Origin: Pseudozyma flocculosa PF-1
Lineage: Eukaryota > Basidiomycota > Ustilaginomycetes > Ustilaginales > Ustilaginaceae
Length of the DNA: 64,000 nt
Direction of reading: 5' to 3'
Assembly: GCF_000417875.1 (NCBI RefSeq)
Contig: NW_006920892.1
Span: 65,931-129,930, forward strand
Position numbers and translations under genes: made by a program. The notes beneath the pieces are model-generated. The model was given only the letters and a program-made list of their open reading frames with translations. It was not told the origin of the DNA and did no database searches. This document shows, piece after piece, positions 43,800 to 54,852 of the stretch (position 1 is its first letter; the number at the start of each line of letters is the position of its first letter).

Positions 43800-44789
43800 T
43801 CAAGCCAGGTGCTTGGTGAAGAAATCGATGTACTCGGGCATCGCCTTTTCAAAAGCCTCGCCGACGTAGATGTCAAAGTGGCCCATGCCTTCAAAGACGC
43901 GGACGACACCTCTCGGCGCCTCCTTTGCGTAGGCGATGCTGGTGTCTGCGGGCGCCACCGAGTCGCCGGCGCAGATGGCGAAGAAGATCGGGGCCTGCAC
44001 CTTCTTTGCGTCGCGTCCAGGCGCCAAGAGGGGCAGCTTGAGCAAAAGGCGCGCGGCAATCTCATTGCTGAACGCGATGTCGCGGGGGACGAGGCTGAGG
44101 TAGCCCTGCCAGACGTCCGGCTTGGTCATCAGAGCGACTGGGGCGACCGCCAAGCGTGCAGCCCTCTATCAGCGTGAGTGAACGTCCATGGCCAGCGAGC
44201 TGCGGGGTGGGTGGCGCGAGCGACTCGACATTGACTCACCATCATCCGGCTTTCCGGCCAGGGCGATGGGCACGATCGAATCGCCCCAAGAAAAGACGAG
44301 GTCTCTGATGGCAGCCACGGTGCCCCAGAGGAGGGTGCGGAAGCTGACGGTCTGGGACGAGGCCCATCCGCTGGTAAAGGGGCACTGGGATACGACGGCC
44401 TTTACACGCCTCGGCTCACGGGCTGCGACGGTGATGACGTGCCCACCGGCGAAGCTGGTGCCAAAGATGGCGATGCGCTCGCGATCGACCGACTCGAGCG
44501 TCTCTGCAAAGTCGAGGGCGGCCGACCAGTCCTCGAGCTGCCTGGGCACGTCGACGAGCTGCCTCGGCCTGCCTGTCGACGCGCCGAGGTGGCGGTAGTC
44601 GAAGACGAGCGCGTTGAACCCGGCCTGCTGGAAGCGGTGCGCGAAGCGATTAAGACCCATCTCCTTGATGGCGCCGATGCCGTGCGCCAGGACGATGACG
44701 GGGCGGCGGCCGCCCGGAGCGGACGGGTAGAGCCAGCCGGCGCAGATGTCGTCGCCGGACGCGAAGCGGATATCTTGGCGGTCGGCCAT
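43800..44789 (-). CDS. Alpha/beta hydrolase (dienelactone hydrolase / X-Pro peptidase-like fold)
   Basis: Predicted 295-aa soluble hydrolase in two exons (44789-44240 and 44137-43800) with a 102-bp GTGAGT...CCCCAG intron in phase. The fold signature is clear: VIVLAHGIGAIKEMG (oxyanion region), FDYRHLGAS, nucleophile elbow GTSFAGG with Ser at about 112, acid Asp at about 242 in CAGDSVAP, and His at about 270 in GMGHFDIY. No signal peptide, so probably cytosolic. The closest match in type is the group of fungal hydrolases annotated as alpha/beta hydrolase or X-Pro dipeptidyl-peptidase-like; the substrate cannot be deduced. Convergent with the K/D/Y-rich protein gene. Confidence 0.87.
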
Positions 44790-45458
44790 ATCGTATTGCC
44801 AAGGGGATACAGAGGCGAGGGCCCGGCTAGGCGGTGGGAGACAAGCGGGGAGGGGGTGGAGGATATGCAGCGGGCCGTCTTACCACCATCCGGGGGAGGA
44901 CAGGCGGGCGGGTGATGGTGTTGGAGACCGATGAGACAACCCGCTGGCGGCACGATGGGCCCAGGGGGGACTGCGGGACGGCGGGGCTCCCGAGGCGTCG
45001 TGCCGAGGCTGGGGGTGGAGGTGGGGCACGGGCCACGCGGTGAGCTTGGGCCGAGCCAGGCTCGCCGCTATCGAGCTGCCGCTCGTCTTCTCTGCCATGG
45101 CCATGAGCAAATCGATGTCATTCCAACCAATCGGCGGGGGTACCATAAAAGAGCGGGAGCGGGACCGGTGCAAGGAAACGGACAGCCTGGCCTTCGGATT
45201 AAAGCCAGAAGGGTGGAGAGAGACAGAGGGAGGGGGGGGTTCCAGGTAGAAAAGAGCGAGAATCTGGCGCGCAGACGGGTGTGGCGGAAGAGGTTTTGGA
45301 GGTTGGAGGTTGCGGCGAAGGGCGGCGACGTCGGGACCATGGCAGGCGCTGATGTGGGAGCCGCTCGGTAGACGCCACCGTTGTCGTCGAAAGGCTCATC
45401 GAGCGTGGGACGGCGGCCGAAACGCCTCCCCCACCCGGCCATGTCACGGCGCGCGACA
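44790..45458. other. Intergenic region upstream of the hydrolase
   Basis: Holds the hydrolase promoter and the 3' end of the 7-TM gene. No gene seen. Confidence 0.5.
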
Positions 45459-47818
45459 TCAATCCCAGTCGGGATTGGGTCGAGGAGCGAGGTTGATGCT
45501 CACGCCTCGTGCCGCAGTCGGGCTCGACGGATGGATCGGTAGAGGGACCGAGGGACGCTGCACGACGTTGACCTCACACACGACCGTGGCGCCGATGTCT
45601 TCGTACTGTCGAGTGACGGTCTCGGTGACGAGGATGCCGCCGCCCGGCGTTGTCAGCCCGTGTCCGACGGCCCGTTTGTCGTCGGCCGATCCGGCGTCCT
45701 CGGCATCGCGACGGCTGACTGTGTAGACCTGCTCCTCGGCAGTCGCATGCCCGAGATCGCCATCGCTGCCCTTCTTGCCGAGCGCCTGACCGCAGGCTCC
45801 GCCCTCGTGAGACGCTTCGAAGACGGTCTCGACCGCAGAGCCTCCAAAAGATTCAGCGCCGCCTGCTGCGACCAGCGTGCTGGCGGCTCCCGCAGACATG
45901 ACTTGCAGCGAGACGCGCGGACCCGCGACCGCCTTTGAACCTTCCGGTTTGGCCGAGAGGCCAGACCTGCGCCCGACCGCCGACTTGGCCCACGTCAGCT
46001 TGGTGCCGCTCCGCGCGGCTGCGTCGTCGCATGTGCTGGGATCGGCGGCCATGGAACGCCTGATCACGGGCCGAACCCTCTCCTGCGAGGCGGCGACGAT
46101 ATTGTTGACGACGGGCTCGTAGGTCCGTCCGAAGATCATGAGAAACACCCATGCGCCGCAGATGACACATACGTAGGCCACCCACGATGCGCTCAACGTG
46201 AGAACTCGGCCGCCTTCGTTGGCTTCCCAGCTCCTGCACGGGAAAGAAGACGACAGAAGGGGAGGGAGACGACCAGGAGAGCGAACGACGTTCAGCGGCC
46301 AGCCCTCAGAGCGCTTCGGAACGACTCGAGATCGAGGATAGCCGAAGAGGATGCCGGATCGACTCACGGATACCATTGGACGGCCACGTACACGCCGAGG
46401 ACCGAGTAAAGGAAGGCGGCGACCGAGATGCCGACGAGCTGGACCATGAGGTCAGAGAGGCACCGCTCGAGGTAGTAGCGCTGCGCACGGCGGCCGTTTC
46501 TGGCCGTCACCTTGGGAGGACGGTGGAAGGTGCTGGGCTTGACGGCGGGGAAAAAGCTCGCCACCGGCGCGTCCTGCTGCTCGAGTTGGGCGGCAGAGAA
46601 GAACATCGACTCGGCCTGCTCTTCGTCACCGCCCGAATCGTCGTCGCCCCCAGACACAGACTCTGCATCGTCACCGAATCGGCGCTGCCATTGCCGGTGG
46701 ACGGCAAGCAGGAGCCTCGCGATCGGCGCGTCCCCGTGTTTCTGAAGCCCGTGCCGCAGTTTTCCGCCAGGGACCGCTGCGCCCTTGCCGGCTCCCAGTT
46801 GGGCCGAGGCCTTACGCCGTTGGACTGCGAAGGACTCGCTGAAACTCTGATTGGCCTTGAACGAGCGCATCGTCTTCATCTGGCTCCGAATGGTCAGGGC
46901 CAGCCGACCCGCGCAGATGAGAACGCCAGCGAAGAGAGCAAAACCCGTCGCGGCCCAGATGGCGTAGGCGATGCACAGATGCGAGGCCGAGCTGAGCGTT
47001 CCATTCCAAATTGTCTGAGCCTCGAGCAGCATTTCCCGGTTGAGCGCAGTTTCGGCGGCCCACCTGCGGTTCCAGGCATCCTTTTGGTCGAGAGCGGTCT
47101 GCCAGCGCCGCTCGGCGCGATGGACGGGCGCAACAAGAGCCGCCGCGGGCACCAGAGGTATGACGAAGAAGATCACGTTGACGACCCTTGGCGTGATTCC
47201 GAGCCTCAGGGCGAGCGACGGCGGGCGACCAGGGTCCCGCGAGATGCTCTTGAGCGAATCGGGGCGGGCTAGGGCGACGCCGAGGACATAGAGGTAGGCT
47301 CCCAGGCAGAGGGGGATCCAGGGCATCGACATCCACAGGCTAAAGTGGTCGGAGCGCAGTCCCATGGTGCTCCAGGCCTGAGCGTACCAGACGAAACCCA
47401 CCATGGTGCCAAAATAAAACATGAGGACCCAGGTGAGATTGGCGACGGCGTTGGGGACGATCAGGGTGCCGTTGGAGCGCTGCTGGACGCGAAAGAGCCA
47501 GAGCGACCGCTGGTGGAAGCGGCGGACGAGGATCATGACCGACATGAGCACCAGCAAGGTGGCGACTCCCGACAGGACCTTGAGCTGGGTGCAGGCGCTG
47601 TGACCAATGTCAGGCTGGAGCAGCCGATGGATGAAGCGTGAAAGTTGATCGACTGGCGTGACGACCGTCGTGGCCGTCGTGGTGGTAGCGGCGGCGGCGG
47701 CGGCGTCAAAGTCCGGAAACCATGCCCGCTGCCAGATGTGGGGTCTGCCGAAGGCCCAGACACTCCTGGCGGGCGGATCCGGGAGGTTGAAGCGTTGGTG
47801 CAGTTCACGATAGGCCAT
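45459..47818 (-). CDS. Orphan seven-transmembrane protein
   Basis: Predicted 741-aa membrane protein in two exons (47818-46368 and 46233-45459); the 134-bp GTGAGT...GTGCAG intron falls between TM6 and TM7 and joins QWY|P|SWEANEGG in phase. Hydrophobic segments lie near residues 80-98, 121-147, 158-183, 212-231, 290-318, 455-480 and 493-517: seven in all. An ~80-residue N-terminal part precedes TM1, a basic/acidic loop of about 135 residues separates TM5 and TM6, and a ~220-residue Ser/Thr/Ala/Gly-rich tail follows TM7. Seven helices with a long third inner loop and long tail resemble a receptor-like layout, but I find no motif of a named GPCR class. Function is unknown. A TATA-like TTATAAG site lies about 190 bp upstream. 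Confidence 0.75.
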
Positions 47819-50175
47819 GACGCGAGCGAGCCTTGGCCGGTCGAGGGCGTTGGAGTGTTTGGAGAGAGGCCCTTGCGGTGGGAAACCTGTGGCGCCGACC
47901 AAACAGCGGATGGTGCGGGCGAGGAGCAGACGCGGATGGCGATGGCGTGTCGAGGCGGAGGGATTCGCGGTAGGGGAACGCTTCAGGGGCAGACCGAGAA
48001 GAGCGCTCTTATAACGGCTGCGTCTCGCCGTGGCGCTCGCCCTTGCCAGGTCTGGCGGCCGCCGCAGCACAGGTCAGATTCAGATGGGCCTGACCGGGCC
48101 GGCAAGGTACCGCACGGGGCGGCGACGAGTCAAAGCAGCGGGTCGTTATGCGCTGTCGTCCGGCCCAGCGCTTGGCTCTAGAACTAGGGGATTTCATGGC
48201 TGCACCCGGGCCACGGCTGGGAAGCAAACCCGCGACAGGGAGACCAGAGAGGACGAGCGACGGGATGACCTTGATGGCGGAGGCCTGGTAGCGCGAGTTT
48301 AGCCGTGGCGAGTGCGGGTACGCCGGGAGTCGCAGGGAAGCATCGAAGCGAGCTGTCTCTCCAAGATCCCGACTAGCCGCTGTAGGGTTGGTTGCGGTGA
48401 CTTAGTCGCTGATCGACGCAAAACGCTAGTCCTTGGGCCCGCGAGAGCCTCGGGCTAGCCGCGTACGCTGCAGAGCCCTTGGCCGGGACGAGTGTGTTCG
48501 AGCTCGATGGGATTGAGCCAGGGCCCCCGTATCTGCGGGACTTTGTCCTCGCCAACTGGAGGTCCGTCGACGTGGGCTCGAGCGCGAGACCCTCTTGGCG
48601 CGGTCCGACAAAGGCAGCCGGTCAGGCCACGGCGAACTGCGATTATAGCCGCGCAGCTCACGCCGCTGGCGAGGCCGACGAGGAGCTTTGGCCGTCCGCA
48701 GCGCGTCAAGGCGCCAGAGGGAGAATGAGGTCGCCGGCAATGGCTCTCAGCCTGGCCGGCGGCTACCGGGCGAGGCCATGGCTCAATGGGGCAGCCGACC
48801 GAACGGGGCGGCGTATCGACTGGCCATCCAGTTGGTCCGCAGCAAAGGGCTTTGCCGCCTATCAGCTGAAATCGGACCAAGTGCGCGGTTGTGACGATGG
48901 TTGAGGGTATCTGTGGCTCTCCTGGCCTGGGACCCGGCTGACTGGCGACCACGCCATCGTGCCACCTGGGTTGACCGACCCGCTCGCATACCGGCGAAGG
49001 CGGGGACGTCGTCAAAGGCGGTGTCGTCGATCCTTCGGTGAGGAGCCTGCTGAGTCGGCTGTTGGGAGGTCTTTCGAGGCGTCGCGGACGATGAGACGGA
49101 CCGGACGGACGCTCGAGCAGTGCGTCGTGTGCCCCATCGGCAGCGATGTGGCGAGAGATGTAGTCGATTGGCCGTCAATGGACGAGCTCCGGATGGCCCT
49201 CCGAGCCTACAGTCAGTATGGCGTCAATTGGGATGCTTTGCGCTGGGCTTCTGACGGCGCAAAGGCGTCGCTCATTGTAGACGAAGGTGATGGCGGCGTT
49301 GGCAGCAGGGTCCGGGATGGTGGTCTGCCGGCCCGACGCCGAGCTTCCTCGGTGAAAGTCATCGTGGGCCCAGAAATGTTTGTTCGCCAGGCAAAGACAA
49401 ACAAGAGGGGCAGAGAGCAATCAGATCTGCAGCAGTCACGGGTAGCTGGTCAATCCGAGTTACGCCCTGCCTAGGTGCGGGCGAGGGGGCGGAAGGAGAT
49501 GGGTGGCTTCCGCAGCGGTCCAGCGGCTATGGCACTAGGCGAGGGCGTCGGCGTCGTCGTCACCTTTGATACCTACGCCACTGCACTGCACCGATAGTGG
49601 GCTCGCTCGAGTGTCGCCTCAATGGTGCTGGCGATGCTAGATGGCGGTGGCGTTGGTGGTGGTTGGCGGTGACGAGGCGAGGGCGGCAGGCAGCGGCGAC
49701 GAGTGCCGTCTGCCGGTATCCGACATTCCAGGGTCCAAGCAGATCCTCCCGCACGACAGAGGAGAGCGTGAGGCCACAGGAGGGTCGGTGATCGGGTGCT
49801 TGGCGGGCGGGCGGGCAATCGAGTTGGCTCCTGCGCACAGGCAGCCAGGTAACTTGGCCGAAAGGGGCCTCGCACCTGCAGCCAGAGAGGGCCAAGGCCA
49901 GGGGAGGCGAGCATCGGTCAGGCTGGCGCGCAGACCAACGGCAGGCAGGCAGGCGGGCAGCCAGCCACATCCCCTCTCTTCTGGCAGCCCAGCCAGCCAG
50001 CCAGCCACTGGGGGGCCCTGAAGCTGCCTGGGCGTGCCGCTCTCCACCCCATCACCACCACCACCGCCGCCGCCACCACCACCTGTCGCCGCACCCATCT
50101 CCCGATCGACCTTACCAGCACATCCCTCCCCCTCACTCCTAACCTCCAGCCCCACCCGCAACACTTTAGCCCGCC
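47819..50175. other. 2.4-kb intergenic region upstream of both the 7-TM and V-ATPase genes
   Basis: A divergent intergenic stretch. Reading frames are short and unlike known proteins. A CCAG/CAGC-rich patch is at about 49988-50008, and CCACCACC runs at 50045-50085 lead into the V-ATPase start. Small RNAs cannot be excluded. Confidence 0.5.
48008..48015 (-). promoter_or_regulatory. Candidate TATA box of the 7-TM protein gene
   Basis: GTTATAAG on the minus strand, about 190 bp upstream of the ATG at 47818. Confidence 0.45.
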
Positions 50176-51695
50176 ATGGATCCCTCCAACATCAACACGG
50201 AGCTCTGCCCCGTCTACGCCCCCTTCTTTGGCGCCATGGTGAGTAGTGCCGTGCCACTTGCCGCCGGTTTCGTCGGCCCGCCACTCGCTGCTCGCTCTGC
50301 AGCATCAGCCCGCACCCATCGTTCGACCCTCTCGCTCTCGAAGGCATCGCAAGAAGGCTCCAAGCATGTCTGCCTCCCAGCCGGCCCGACAGCCACAGTC
50401 CCCTGGACTGGATCGACTGGCTGGTCGGATGGCCTGCTAGCATGGCTGCCCGGGAGTTCGGGCCCACCTAGCTCGTAGCAGCCGCACCGATCGCTCTCAC
50501 CTCCACTACCGAACTGCCTTTCCGTCAAGGCTAGGTCGCGGCGCCCGATTGTGACGACGACGCCGCACCTCGAGCATGGCCACGCCTCGCACCCTTGACC
50601 CGTCCGGGCCCGTGCACGAAACTGACACACCGGCTCTGTTCCATGCACATCATGATCCCACTTCCGACCAACAGGGCTGCACCGCCGCCATTGTCTTCAC
50701 CTGTGAGTATGTCGAACGCTGCCGCCGCCGCCGATGCCCGGTCCTCGAGGCCCTGAAGCACGCTCGGAATGCCTGGCTGACCGTAAGCGGCTTTCCACCC
50801 CTGGCTCTCGCCTTTTGCAGGTCTCGGTGCCTCGTACGGCACTTCCAAGTCCGGTGTCGGTATCTCGGCCATGGGTGTTCTCCGTCCCGACCTCCTCATC
50901 AAGTGTGTCGTCCCCGTCATCATGGCCGGTATCATTGCTGTGAGTTGGTGCCCAGATTCTTGCCCGTCGGGGAAACGCGGCAGCCAGTCGCTGACCGATG
51001 TTCGCACGACGACCCGTCTACCGTCTCCGGCAGATTTACGGTCTCGTCGTCAGCGTCCTGATCTCGGGTGACAGTGAGTTGCGAGCCAGCGAAGCGGTGG
51101 GATGCCTCTGCAGCGTGGCCGACGCCGACGTAACCGATTGACCAACCGCCACCTGCCACCCGCCTCGCCTGCCTTTGCCATCTGCTTCCGCCTCGCTCTT
51201 GCAACGCAACCAGTCAAGACCCCGATGTCCCTCTACGCCGGCTTCATCCAGCTGGGCGCCGGCCTTTCCGTCGGTCTGGCCGGTCTCGCCGCTGGTTTTG
51301 CCATCGGCATTGTCGGTGACGCTGGTGTCCGCGGCACCGCCCAGCAGCCTCGTCTCTTCATCGGAATGGTGCGTGGCAGTGTCGTGGCCCGCTTTGCTTT
51401 GATGCAGTGCAGGATCCGTTGCGCTGACGTTGGCGCTCTCTCTTGCCGCGAATCGTCTCTCTCCCCGCTTCTTGCAGATTCTCATTCTCATTTTCGCCGA
51501 GGTCCTGGGTCTGTACGGCCTCATTGTCGCCCTGATCCTCAACACCCGGTCCCAGGACGACCCCCTTGGAGTGAGTGGCGCCGCCGCCCGTAGCCCGACG
51601 TCGCGCCACGGTCGTGCACCCGATTGCACTCGGGCCGTTGCTGACCGCCGCCGTGCCCTCGCTCCTCTTTCGACGTGCAGTGCCTCCTCAAGTAA
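50176..51695 (+). CDS. VMA3: V-type ATPase proteolipid subunit c
   Basis: Predicted 170-aa proteolipid, the proton-carrying ring subunit of the vacuolar H+-ATPase Vo sector. Seven exons: 50176-50238, 50675-50702, 50821-50939, 51034-51073, 51214-51368, 51478-51570, 51681-51695, all in phase. Four membrane helices are visible: [59 protein letters not shown] and [20 protein letters not shown]. The Glu in FAEVLGLYG of helix 4 is the essential proton-binding residue. SYGTSKSG and [18 protein letters not shown] are family hallmarks. The sequence matches Vma3 rather than the longer Vma16 (c''); Vma11 (c') is not fully excluded. Exon 2 is only 28 nt, and the last exon codes four residues (CLLK) and the stop. 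Convergent with the Med6 gene. Confidence 0.93.
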
Positions 51696-52265
51696 ATGGA
51701 CCCTCGACGTCCGCCCTCGTCCCGCTCCGGCTGACCCGATCCGCTTCGCGTGTCCTCGATCTTCGACGGGGGCCGAGCGAAGCCATGGCTGGTGCTGGAA
51801 AGGGCGTCGGCATCGCGCTGCTTGCTCGTCGTCATCCGTCTGGCTGCCGGCGCCGCGTCCCAGATCCGCATCGCAAGGCGACGAGTGGACGTAGCAGAGG
51901 CTCCCCTTTTTCCCTTCTCCTCAACAAGCCGGTTATTAGAAGTCACGATGTCGGCCGGCGCCCTGCGCTGGCAGGCCGTGAGGTTCTCGCTGTCGGACAC
52001 GACGACGAATAGCCGCCCCAGCAGCGCCCTGAGCTGCGCTTGACCCTTCGCGCCCGCGGCGAGGGCCATTGCGCGCATCAGAGGTTGCTGGGATCCTGCA
52101 GCTGCGTGAATATACATATGAACTGGAGAGCCCTCGAGCGTGGTGATGACGGACGTGGCGGCCGCGGCCGAGGGATGGGTATAGATGGAAGCACACGGTT
52201 GCCTGGCTGGTGAGGAGAGCAGGCGGGCGCTGCTGGATCGAAATGGGGCAAGCTGGCGGCGGATG
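51696..52265. other. Convergent 3' region
   Basis: Between the V-ATPase and Med6 stops. No gene seen. Confidence 0.5.
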
Positions 52266-53353
52266 TCAGGTCGCTCTGAGTCGCTTTTGCGGCTGCCCAT
52301 CGATGCCGATGGACGGTGATGCCTTGCCCTGGACATCGTCGTCGTCGCCGTTATCGTTGTCGTCGTTGTCGTCGTGCTGGCCATCGACTGGCTTATCAGC
52401 GTCGTGCTCGCGCTCGTCGTCGTCCTCCGCCTCGTCTTCATCTTCCTGCTGAGGCTGCTGGATGAAGCGACCGTGGTGGCCGCGCCTCGGGTTGAATGTG
52501 GCCCTGCTGTGGCGCTGCTTTGTCAGGCTGGCGCGCAGATCGTAGACGGAGCATTGCTGTGCAGGCGTGGGATGACAGTTTGGTTGAGCGCAAGTGTGCG
52601 AGGCGAGGCGAGCGGACGAGGGCGAGAGCAGGGGCGGACGTAGGTCAGAAAGGACCGAAACGTGCGACACGGCGAGGGGGCGGAGAGGGCCGAGCTCACC
52701 AGCCGTGATGCGAGGATGCCATAGAGATCGGGCGCCTGGTAGATGCTCTCGTTGATGACATAGTAGGCCGCCAGCGGTGTGACTGCAAAATGGAGGCGGA
52801 GAGCGGCGAGGGAAGGGGTCAGAATGGGCCGACAAGGGGACCTGTCGACGACGAGGCGATGTCGCCCGGGCGCCCGAGGACTGCAAGGCCCTGCGACGGT
52901 GGTCGTCGATAACCCACCCTGATCCGGCCCGCTCCTCCAGCGTCTCTGTATGACAAACACGCCGCCTGCGCCTGCACCCGGCTTGGCGTGTACGAGGACA
53001 AACTCGAGACCCGTGAAGCGGCGCAGCTCTTCGTGGAGCTGGTGCGCCGACATGGCCGAGTTGGGGTTGAGGCCGTTTGCGATGTTCTGCATGCGGATCT
53101 GCTCGTTGTTGGAGCGGCGGTCGAAGAAGGGCGATGTGGCAAAGTAGTCGAGCACGTTGTACTCGGTGAGCGGGTGCTGCGGATCGAAGGCGACCGTGCC
53201 GCCCGCGGCCGACGATGCCGTGGTGGTGCGGAGGGCCTGGAGGTGGAGAGAGGAGAGGTAGGAGAGGTATTCGGGGTTCTTGAATTGGACGTGCAGGAGG
53301 TTCGCGGGTGGCGATGCGCCCTGCTCGGCGCCGGTGGCGGTGGGTGGCTCCAT
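52266..53353 (-). CDS. MED6: Mediator complex subunit 6
   Basis: Predicted 269-aa nuclear protein of the Mediator head module, which links transcription factors to RNA polymerase II. Exons: 53353-52918, 52782-52700, 52556-52266; introns of 135 and 143 bp in phase. Med6 landmarks: LLHVQFKNPEYL, LTEYNVLDYFATSPFFDR, SNNEQIRMQN, LEFVLVHAKPG, then VTPLAAYYVINESIYQAPDL across the first junction, and VYDLRASLTK and TFNPRRGH after the second. The C-terminal ~60 residues are strongly acidic (Asp/Glu/His-rich), a fungal extension after the conserved core. The ATG at 53353 gives a normal N-terminus. Divergent from the 4-TM protein gene. Confidence 0.92.
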
Positions 53354-53746
53354 GTTGGCGACGAGTATGTTCAGGGGCGAAGGAGAGGGCGACGAGCAGG
53401 GGAGGTGAAGCAGGGGGGAAGATGGGCGTCGGCCCTGGAAACGAGAGAAGGGTCGACCAGGTCGACGGCTCCTCCACCCGCCGCCGGCCCTCGGAAGTCG
53501 GAAGGAAGCCGATGGGGCGGGCGGGCCGACCGAGACTGCCGCTGCCCTGTCGGTCCAATGCCCGGCGGGTGACCCGACGTTGGGTGTTGGTTGTTGGTTG
53601 TTGGTTGTTGCTTGTTGCTTCACCCGCCGTGCCCTTCCCTTCTCTTCCCTTCTCTGCCCTGCTTTGCCCACCCATCCTCCTTGCTGGCCTGCCCTCGGTC
53701 GCCTCGCTCGCCTCGCTCGCCCATCACCCTCAAGCCACCTTTATCC
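53354..53746. promoter_or_regulatory. Divergent promoter of MED6 and the 4-TM protein gene
   Basis: These 393 bp between two opposite start codons contain a TTGTTGG-type repeat (about 53585-53615) and CCCTTCTC-type pyrimidine repeats ahead of the plus-strand gene. Confidence 0.5.
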
Positions 53747-54712
53747 ATGTCGTCGCAACCGCACCGGCGCCCACAGGGCCAGCACGACGACCTCCTCTCG
53801 CAGTACGACGACCTCGACACCCCGCTCGATACCCAGGACCAGGAGAGGCTCATTGCCCAGCTCAAGCAGCAGAACGACGGCTCAAACTACGGCCTCCGCG
53901 CCCTCCTCGCCGTTCTCATCGCCCTCCTCGAGTTCCTGTGAGTCGCGAGTGGCCCACCGCTGACCCCGCTCGCTCCACGCTAACATCGTCGTCGTCGTCG
54001 TCTCCCTCGCCCCTCTGCCTCTGCCTCTGCCTCTGCCTCTGCCTCTGCCACCTCGCCTCTCCCTTCACGACGCAGCTACCTCACTCCGCTGCCGTCCTAC
54101 ATCCGCGGCGACCACCCGGAAAACCACCTGACCCTCTACCACCACCCCGTCCACGTCGAGGGCACCATCGACCATCTCACCTACCTCCCCGCGTTGCCCA
54201 TCTACCTCTTCTTTTTCCTCGTCCACGGCTCCCTCCTCTACATGGCCGCCATCGAGCTCCTCTCGACCATGGGCCACGCAAACCTCCTCGCCCGCTACCG
54301 CCTTCCCCTCGCACGCTCGACGGCCAACGCCGTCCCCTTTCCCTACCAGCCCCACCCCTTCGGCACCGCACCGGCCTGGCTCGTCCCCACCCTGCGCGAC
54401 ATCAAGTGGTCCACCTCGCCCCAGACCAAGCTCAACCAGCGCGCAGACGACCAGCCCGCCGCCACCGCCGTCGCAAAGAGCGTCGCAAGCTCCCTCTCGG
54501 ACCCCAAACTCCTCTACCTCTGGTTCCTCTTCATCGCCAGCTGGCCCATGCCCATGCTCATCTTTGGCGCCGGCAACTTTGCCAACGCCGCCTGGTGGTC
54601 CCTCAGCTCCGCCGTCCTCGGCATCTACCTCGCCGCAGAGACCTGGATCGCAAAGACCAACCGCGACATCCTCGGCCTCGACGCGCTCAAGTACAACCAC
54701 AAGTCGGCCTAG
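53747..54712 (+). CDS. Unrecognised four-transmembrane protein
   Basis: Predicted 275-aa integral membrane protein in two exons (53747-53937 and 54076-54712); the 138-bp intron has a GTGAGT donor and a GACGCAG acceptor and restores EFL|YLTPLPSYIRG. Hydrophobic segments: GLRALLAVLIALLEFLYLT, LPALPIYLFFFLVHGSLLYM, LLYLWFLFIASWPMPMLIFG and WWSLSSAVLGIYLAAETW. A polar N-terminal ~45 residues with an acidic, Gln-rich stretch precede TM1. No signal peptide and no family I can name. Organisation suggests a small endomembrane protein conserved among basidiomycetes, which is inference. The intron holds a (CTCTGC)n repeat. Confidence 0.75.
54012..54050. repeat. (CTCTGC)n intronic repeat
   Basis: About six CTCTGC units in the intron of the 4-TM protein gene, shortly before the acceptor. 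They also form a pyrimidine-rich tract. Confidence 0.85.
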
Positions 54713-54852
54713 CCCGCGTCGGGGCCAGGGCCAGGGCGCAGAGCACGCCTGGAGCATCGATATTGCCGACGCACGCGTGTACAGGTCCGACGGGTCGATA
54801 TCGTCGGCCTCGGGCGGGTCGGTTGCATGAGCGCATCCGCAGCCGCCGTCGA

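Noticed and set aside
53560..53640. TTGTTGG repeats considered as telomere-like or CRISPR-like
   Set aside because: Short, imperfect, without spacers, and located in an ordinary divergent promoter.
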